A program made the position numbers and the translations under genes. Source: HRBIN15 sp039630445 (lineage in GTDB: Bacteria; Armatimonadota; Fimbriimonadia; Fimbriimonadales; GBS-DC). Taken from it: a stretch of DNA of 16,335 bases. The notes under the pieces were generated by a model. That model had not been told where the DNA came from and did not search any database. It saw nothing but the letters and a program-made list of their open reading frames with translations. Below are positions 12,100 to 16,335 of the stretch, one piece after another (the stretch's first letter is position 1; each line of letters begins with the position of its first letter). The stretch is taken from assembly GCA_039630445.1 (NCBI GenBank), contig JBCNVA010000050.1:1-16335 (forward strand). The letters run 5' to 3'.

Positions 12100-13500
12100 A
12101 TGCGAGGCTGGCGTTTTTGGGGCGTGCTGACGCTGCTGCTCGCCTCTCTTGGGGCGTGGGTGAGTGCGGACAGTAAGAAGCCCGTCGTCTACTACATCCC
12201 CTTCAAGGAGGTTGTGCATCGCGCTTCAGCAGACTACCTCATTCGAGCGTTGCAGGAGGCGCAGGCGAAGCAGGCAGCGGCGTTCGTCGTGCTGCTGGAC
12301 ACACCGGGTGGTGAGCTGCAGGCGACGCGCGACATCACGATGGCGTTGCTCAACAGCACGGTGCCGACAGTGGTCTATGTATCGCCGTCGGGCGCGCGGG
12401 CAGGCTCTGCGGGTGTGTTTATCACGGTGGCAGCCCATGTCGCCGCGATGGCGCCCGGCACCAACATCGGGGCAGCCACGCCCGTTGCGGGCGATGGGCA
12501 GGAAATTCCCAAAGACATGAAGCGCAAGGTGATGAATGACACAATCGCCTATGCTCGCACGCTCGCACGCCAGCGCGGACGCAACGAGGAGTGGGTGGTC
12601 AAAGCCGTCACGGAAGCGGCATCCATCCCTGAGCGGGAAGCCAAACAGTACAAAGTGATTGATTTGATCGCCACCGATATGGGCGACCTGCTGCGCCAGC
12701 TTGATGGGCGCAAAGTCAAGCTGAACAACGGTGCAGTCATCACCCTACGCACCAAAAATGCCCCCACCCGCGAGATTCCCAAGACTTGGCGCGAGACACT
12801 GCTGACCTTCCTGGCGCATCCGAATGTGTTCTATATTCTCATGCTGCTTGGCTTGTATGGGCTGATCTTTGAGCTGCAGAATCCGGGCGCGACGCTGCCA
12901 GGGGTAGTGGGCATCATCTCGCTGTTGCTGGCGCTCTATGCGGCGTCGGTGCTGCCCCTGAACGCGCTGGGAGTTGCCCTCATCCTGCTGGCGTTTGCGC
13001 TCTTTATCGCCGATCTCTTTACACCCACGCACGGGGTGCTGACAGTCGGCGCGATTGTGTCGTTTGCAATCGGCTCACTCATCCTGTTCCAAGCCGACTC
13101 GCCCGTGCTGCGCGTCAGCCTCTGGCTGGTGGGCACGATGACCGCACTGACGACAGGGCTGTTCCTCTGGATTGCCTATTCGGGTGTGCGAGCACAGTTC
13201 CGACGCAAGGAAAGTGGTTGGGAGCGACTGATCGGTCAGGTAGGGCGCGTGCGCGTGAAGCTCAACCCAGAGGGAATGGTCTTTGTGGACGGTGCGCTCT
13301 GGAAAGCGATCGCGCTCGATCCACCGATTGAGGAAGGCGAATATGTGCAAGTGGAGCGTGTGGAGGGCTTGACGCTCTATGTGCGCTGGGTGCCCGCCCC
13401 CACGGCAACGGTCAATCACCGCGAGGCGGGACAGAACGCTGCCACAGCTCTTAACGATGCGGGGACAGCGCCCGAGGTTCGTTCCACATCCCCTTCTTAG
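12100..13500 (+). CDS. NfeD-type membrane-bound serine protease (ClpP-fold), full length
   Basis: A 466-aa protein of the long NfeD/stomatin-operon class. It has an N-terminal signal segment (WGVLTLLLASLGAWVSA), then a ClpP-like protease domain (about 28-215) with SPSGARAGSAGVFI containing the nucleophile Ser103, and Lys143 in KRKVMND as the expected dyad base. Four or five transmembrane segments follow at 243-330 and 338-360, then a C-terminal OB-fold domain (377-431, IGQVGRVRVKLNPEGMVFVDG) and a polar tail. Homologues cleave hydrophobic regions of stomatin-like proteins and usually sit beside a stomatin gene. Here the downstream neighbour is cdsA instead and no stomatin is visible. Gap to cdsA is 13 bp, so they are one operon. 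Confidence 0.9.
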   Translation: MRGWRFWGVLTLLLASLGAWVSADSKKPVVYYIPFKEVVHRASADYLIRALQEAQAKQAAAFVVLLDTPGGELQATRDITMALLNSTVPTVVYVSPSGARAGSAGVFITVAAHVAAMAPGTNIGAATPVAGDGQEIPKDMKRKVMNDTIAYARTLARQRGRNEEWVVKAVTEAASIPEREAKQYKVIDLIATDMGDLLRQLDGRKVKLNNGAVITLRTKNAPTREIPKTWRETLLTFLAHPNVFYILMLLGLYGLIFELQNPGATLPGVVGIISLLLALYAASVLPLNALGVALILLAFALFIADLFTPTHGVLTVGAIVSFAIGSLILFQADSPVLRVSLWLVGTMTALTTGLFLWIAYSGVRAQFRRKESGWERLIGQVGRVRVKLNPEGMVFVDGALWKAIALDPPIEEGEYVQVERVEGLTLYVRWVPAPTATVNHREAGQNAATALNDAGTAPEVRSTSPS

Positions 13501-13513
13501 CCCCTGACGCCTC

Positions 13514-14422
13514 ATGCTTAGCGTGCGCGTGCTGACCGCCCTGGTGGGCATCCCGTTATTCTTGCTTGCAGTGCTGATCCCAGGCGGATGGCTGCTGGCA
13601 CTGGCGTTGAGCCTCTTAGCAAGTATCGGGCTGCTGGAGTTCGCACGAGCCTATCGCGAGGTAAAGGGCGAAACGCCTCGGATTGCACCGAATCCTGTGC
13701 TGCTTGTGTGGGGTGCATTGCTGCCGCTGCTCACCTATGTGTCTGTCGATGGAAGTGCCGCTCTCTCCAGCCTTTTGAGCGAGGCAAAGTATTCTGGCTC
13801 GGTGGACGCTGTGCCATTTGATAGTTTGCTGGAAGGCTCACTGCTTTTGGCGTTGGGGCTGGGCTGCCTGTGGGAGCTGGGCAAGGCGTGGCGAGCGCCG
13901 ATGCGGATGGTGGCGCTGAATCTGGGGGTGGGACTGTTTGCAGCGTTCTATGTCGGCTGGCTGATGGCATTTGGCGTGCGCCTGCGATTAGACTTCGCTT
14001 CGGTGAATCTGGGTAGCTGGTCGTTCGAGCGTGGCGCGTTGGAGCTGCTCTGGCTGATGGCGATGCTCTGGCTGGGCGACTCGATGGCCTACTTCGTGGG
14101 GCGGGCGTGGGGTCGGCATCGGCTTGCGCCTGCTCTTAGCCCTGCCAAGAGCTGGGAAGGCGCGGTCGCCAACTTCGCCTGCTGCCTGCTAATCGGGCTG
14201 GGTGGCGCGAGTGGATTGGGGCTACCCCTCTGGAAGGCGGCTCTGATTGGCGCAGGCGTTGGCATTCTGGGGCAACTGGGCGATCTGTTCGAATCGTCGC
14301 TCAAACGCGCGATTGGCGTCAAAGACTTCGGGCGCATCCTACCCGGTCATGGCGGCGTGCTGGATCGGTTCGATAGCTTCCTGTTCAGCGTGCCGTGGGT
14401 CTGGGCATGGCTGGGACGATAG
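13514..14422 (+). CDS. cdsA: Phosphatidate cytidylyltransferase
   Basis: A 302-aa integral membrane enzyme that makes CDP-diacylglycerol from phosphatidate and CTP, the branch point of phospholipid synthesis. The family signature is complete near the C-terminus: SSLKRAIGVKDFGRILPGHG followed by GVLDRFDS (261-288), with conserved KD, HGG and DRFD. LSPAKSWEGAVA (208-219) and GDSMAYFVGRAWGRH (188-202) are also typical. About eight hydrophobic segments are visible. The insert at about residues 78-105 is polar and lengthens the protein slightly over the usual 260-285 residues. No ribosome-binding site is evident before ATG 13514, which begins 13 bp after the NfeD stop, so translation may depend on the upstream gene. 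Confidence 0.93.
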   Translation: MLSVRVLTALVGIPLFLLAVLIPGGWLLALALSLLASIGLLEFARAYREVKGETPRIAPNPVLLVWGALLPLLTYVSVDGSAALSSLLSEAKYSGSVDAVPFDSLLEGSLLLALGLGCLWELGKAWRAPMRMVALNLGVGLFAAFYVGWLMAFGVRLRLDFASVNLGSWSFERGALELLWLMAMLWLGDSMAYFVGRAWGRHRLAPALSPAKSWEGAVANFACCLLIGLGGASGLGLPLWKAALIGAGVGILGQLGDLFESSLKRAIGVKDFGRILPGHGGVLDRFDSFLFSVPWVWAWLGR

Positions 14423-14458
14423 GAACCCCCATCCCGCACAGCGAATAGCGCGTATTAG

Positions 14459-15949
14459 ATGGCAAAAGAGAGGCGGCAACCTGTGTTGGAGGTGGAGCAG
14501 CCCTGCGCAATGAGTTCGCGGGCACGATTGCTCGTGCTCCTTTTGGGACCTGCGCTTGCCCTTGTGCCGATGCTGATGGCGCCGCCCGCTGGGCTTTCGG
14601 AGGGTGCATGGCGACTGGTTGGCTTGACCGCCTGGATGGCGCTCTGGTGGTTCACGGAAGCGATTCCTATCCCCGCAACAGCACTGCTGCCACTTGTGTG
14701 GATGCCCCTCACAGGCATTATGGACGAGAAGCAGACCGCGGCACGCTATGCTGACCCGATTATTTTTCTCTTTTTGGGCGGTTTTCTGATTGCTGCCTCT
14801 ATGGAGCGATGGGGATTGCACCGCCGTGTCGCGCTGCTGGTGATCCGATGGGTGGGTGTCAGTCCTGCGCGGCTGGTGGGCGGCTTTATGCTGGCGACCG
14901 CCTTGGTGTCGATGTGGCTCAACAACACATCCACGACCATGATGATGTATGCAGTTGGGTTATCGGTGCTGCAGTGGGTTCGCGGGGTAGAAGCGATGCG
15001 GGCAACCCATGCCTTCGGTGCCGCGCTGATGCTGGGGATTGCCTACTCGGCTTCGATTGGCGGGGTGGGCACGCTGGTCGGCACCGCGCCCAACGCGCTG
15101 CTGGCAGGCTACCTGCGCGATGCGCACAACCTACCCCTCGACATGGGGCGATGGCTATGGATCGGCATCCCCTTTGTCGCCCTCATGCTGCCTTTCACAT
15201 GGTTCTGGTTGACTGCTGTCCAGTTTCGCCTATGGGGGCAGCATCTGAGGGGGTTGGAGCAACAGCTGCATGCCCAGCTCACCAGTCGCGAGCCGATGAA
15301 TCGGGGCGAAAAGACGGTGCTGGTTGTCTTCTTGATGGCGGTAATCGGCTGGCTCTTGCGCCAGCCGTTGCAGGAGCGGTTCGGGCTGCCTCTTTCGGAT
15401 AGCGCGATTGCAATCGGTGCGGCGCTGCTGCTTTTTCTATTGCCTGCGTCGCGCGCGCCGCGCCAACCCGTGCTGGACTGGGAAACAGCGATCAAGATAC
15501 CGTGGGGCGTGCTGCTGCTGTTTGGGGGCGGGCTGGCGCTGGCGAGCGCGTTCGAAAGCACGGGCTTAGCACGATGGATCGGCGAGCGCGTTCAGGGGCT
15601 ACAAGGCGTGGATGTCTGGCTGCTGGTGCTGACGGTGGCGACGCTCATCATCTTTCTAACGGAGTTGACCTCTAACACGGCGGTGGCAGCTACCTTCCTG
15701 CCGATTATGGGAGCGGTGGCGGTTGGGCTGAACATCGACCCACGCCTACTGACGATCCCTGTAGGTGTAGGAGCCTCCGCCGCGTTTATGCTCCCGATCG
15801 CGACCCCGCCAAATGCGATTGTGTTCGCCTCAGGTGAAGTACGCCTCAACGAGATGATTCGTGCCGGCTTCATGCTCAATCTTGCCTGTATCGTCACGGT
15901 ACTGCTGATCACGATGGTGTTCGCCCGCTATGGGCTGGGCATTCCCTGA
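14459..15949 (+). CDS. SLC13/DASS-family sodium:anion (dicarboxylate) symporter
   Basis: A 496-aa multi-spanning inner-membrane transporter. The family's two inverted-repeat halves each carry the substrate/sodium motif: MWLNNTSTTMMM (152-163) with GTAPN (208-212), and ELTSNTAVAATFLP (402-415) with ATPPNAIVFASG (448-459). An early signature, FTEAIPIPATALLPLVWMPLTG (65-86), is also present. The VcINDY-like arrangement suggests uptake of C4-dicarboxylates or related anions (sulfate is an alternative). ATG 14459 gives a 20-residue hydrophilic extension; ATG 14510 (MSSRARLLVL) would start just before the first membrane helix and has GGAGGTG too far upstream (16 nt), so the start is uncertain. It follows cdsA by 36 bp on the same strand. 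Confidence 0.9.
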   Translation: MAKERRQPVLEVEQPCAMSSRARLLVLLLGPALALVPMLMAPPAGLSEGAWRLVGLTAWMALWWFTEAIPIPATALLPLVWMPLTGIMDEKQTAARYADPIIFLFLGGFLIAASMERWGLHRRVALLVIRWVGVSPARLVGGFMLATALVSMWLNNTSTTMMMYAVGLSVLQWVRGVEAMRATHAFGAALMLGIAYSASIGGVGTLVGTAPNALLAGYLRDAHNLPLDMGRWLWIGIPFVALMLPFTWFWLTAVQFRLWGQHLRGLEQQLHAQLTSREPMNRGEKTVLVVFLMAVIGWLLRQPLQERFGLPLSDSAIAIGAALLLFLLPASRAPRQPVLDWETAIKIPWGVLLLFGGGLALASAFESTGLARWIGERVQGLQGVDVWLLVLTVATLIIFLTELTSNTAVAATFLPIMGAVAVGLNIDPRLLTIPVGVGASAAFMLPIATPPNAIVFASGEVRLNEMIRAGFMLNLACIVTVLLITMVFARYGLGIP

Positions 15950-16019
15950 GTAGGCTATCAGGCGCTTCCAGCAGCAGCTGTATCCCTGAAATCGAAGCCT
16001 GCCTAATGTTATACGATTG

Positions 16020-16156
16020 GTTTCAAATGTCCATAAGCTTGGTCGACTAAAGTCGTGCCCATCCAAACGAAACCAGCCTTCGCTGGCTATAAACCCCGCG
16101 CAGGCGGGGTTTCGTCTGTATCTGTGCGACTTCAGTCGCCTTGTGCCATTTGAAAC
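16020..16156. repeat. Structured non-coding repeat element with 10-bp terminal inverted repeats
   Basis: GTTTCAAATG (16020-16029) and CATTTGAAAC (16147-16156) form perfect inverted ends of a 137-bp element. Inside are several hairpins in order: CGACT-AA-AGTCG (16044-16055), AGCC/GGCT, a 9-bp stem AAACCCCGC/GCGGGGTTT (16091-16112), and GCGACT-TC-AGTCGC (16126-16139). ACGAAACC and GGTTTCGT can also pair across the strong stem. The CGAAACC/GGCGACT vocabulary recurs as a dispersed repeat in several thermophilic phyla, from memory. No target duplication is visible. Only one copy is in this window. Confidence 0.6.
16091..16112 (+). terminator. GC-rich hairpin that may end the transporter transcript
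   Basis: AAACCCCGC pairs with GCGGGGTTT around a 4-nt loop, with a broken T-rich stretch (TTTCGTCTGTATCTGT) after it. It is the first strong hairpin after the transporter stop at 15949. The interval 15950-16019 shows nothing else recognisable. Confidence 0.4.
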
Positions 16157-16166
16157 GCCGATCGGT

Positions 16167-16333
16167 ATTATAACCCAAATTGCCACCTATCTGAGATTCC
16201 TCGCCTTCGGCTCGGAATGACAAGTTCACTGCCGCGTAAAACGCCTTGTCATTCCGAGCGGAGCGTTGTCATTCCGAGCGAAGCGAGGAACCTCACCTAC
16301 TCAAAAATGACAGGTAGCAAGTTGGGTTATTAT
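16167..16333 (+). repeat. MITE-like element, copy 3
   Basis: The core 16172-16328 is 157 bp, equal in length and orientation to copy 2. It starts AACCCAAATTGCCACCT and ends AGGTAGCAAGTTGGGTT. The same 5-mer ATTAT flanks both ends (16167-16171 and 16329-16333). Two tandem 20-bp units, TTGTCATTCCGAGCGGAGCG (16246-16265) and one differing by a single base (16266-16285), are preceded by an inverted version near 16202-16223. It begins 10 bp after the end of the neighbouring structured repeat. Confidence 0.85.
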
Positions 16334-16335
16334 AC

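Overview
The window reads as bacterial chromosome from a GC-rich, diderm, probably thermophilic organism. KdsA (KDO synthesis) implies an LPS outer membrane. Secreted proteins with a WGTIDGGG domain plus doublet Asp-rich dockerin-like repeats, and abundant small palindromic repeats, are features I associate with Armatimonadota (Fimbriimonadales-like). That taxonomic guess is inference; no rRNA or ribosomal marker is present. No phage, plasmid, CRISPR or intact IS gene is seen.

Layout, left to right. (1) 1-665: the 3' end of an unrecognised Cys/Tyr/Trp-rich protein, a hairpin terminator, and a small single-pass membrane protein with a Pro-rich tail. (2) 666-2463: MITE-like repeat copy 1, a minus-strand archaeal-type phosphoglycerate mutase (ApgM family), then a non-coding interval with an extended -10 promoter, a competing-hairpin repeat and MITE-like copy 2. 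(3) 2463-3354: an orphan N4/N6-type DNA methyltransferase, ending in a large inverted repeat shared with the convergent downstream genes. (4) 3367-7653, minus strand: a secreted/surface gene set consisting of a 722-aa fibre-like protein with decapeptide repeats, a trypsin-like protease 12 bp after it, and a small dockerin-repeat protein. (5) 7781-9993: a palindrome-controlled pair, a class I glutamine-amidotransferase-like hydrolase (gamma-Glu-GABA hydrolase family) translationally coupled to an AidB-like acyl-CoA dehydrogenase. (6) 10000-12041, minus strand: tRNA-Thr(CGT), a DUF1611/DgcN-like P-loop protein, and metal-dependent-type KdsA. (7) 12100-15949: a full-length NfeD-type membrane serine protease, CdsA, and an SLC13/DASS anion transporter. 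(8) 15950-16335: two adjacent non-coding repeat elements, the second being MITE-like copy 3.

How the genes relate: KdsA, CdsA and NfeD all concern the cell envelope and share a 58-bp divergent intergenic region. The three minus-strand secreted proteins look like one cell-surface module. Among non-coding features, the clearest is a family of three short elements (157, 157 and 180 bp cores) with terminal inverted repeats. Each is flanked by AT-rich 5-bp sequences that match exactly in two copies and differ at one base in the third, consistent with mobility by a transposase encoded elsewhere. Two genes also share an unusual start region: a -10-like box followed at once by a CCCTGC/GCAGGG hairpin or palindrome that covers the ribosome-binding site.
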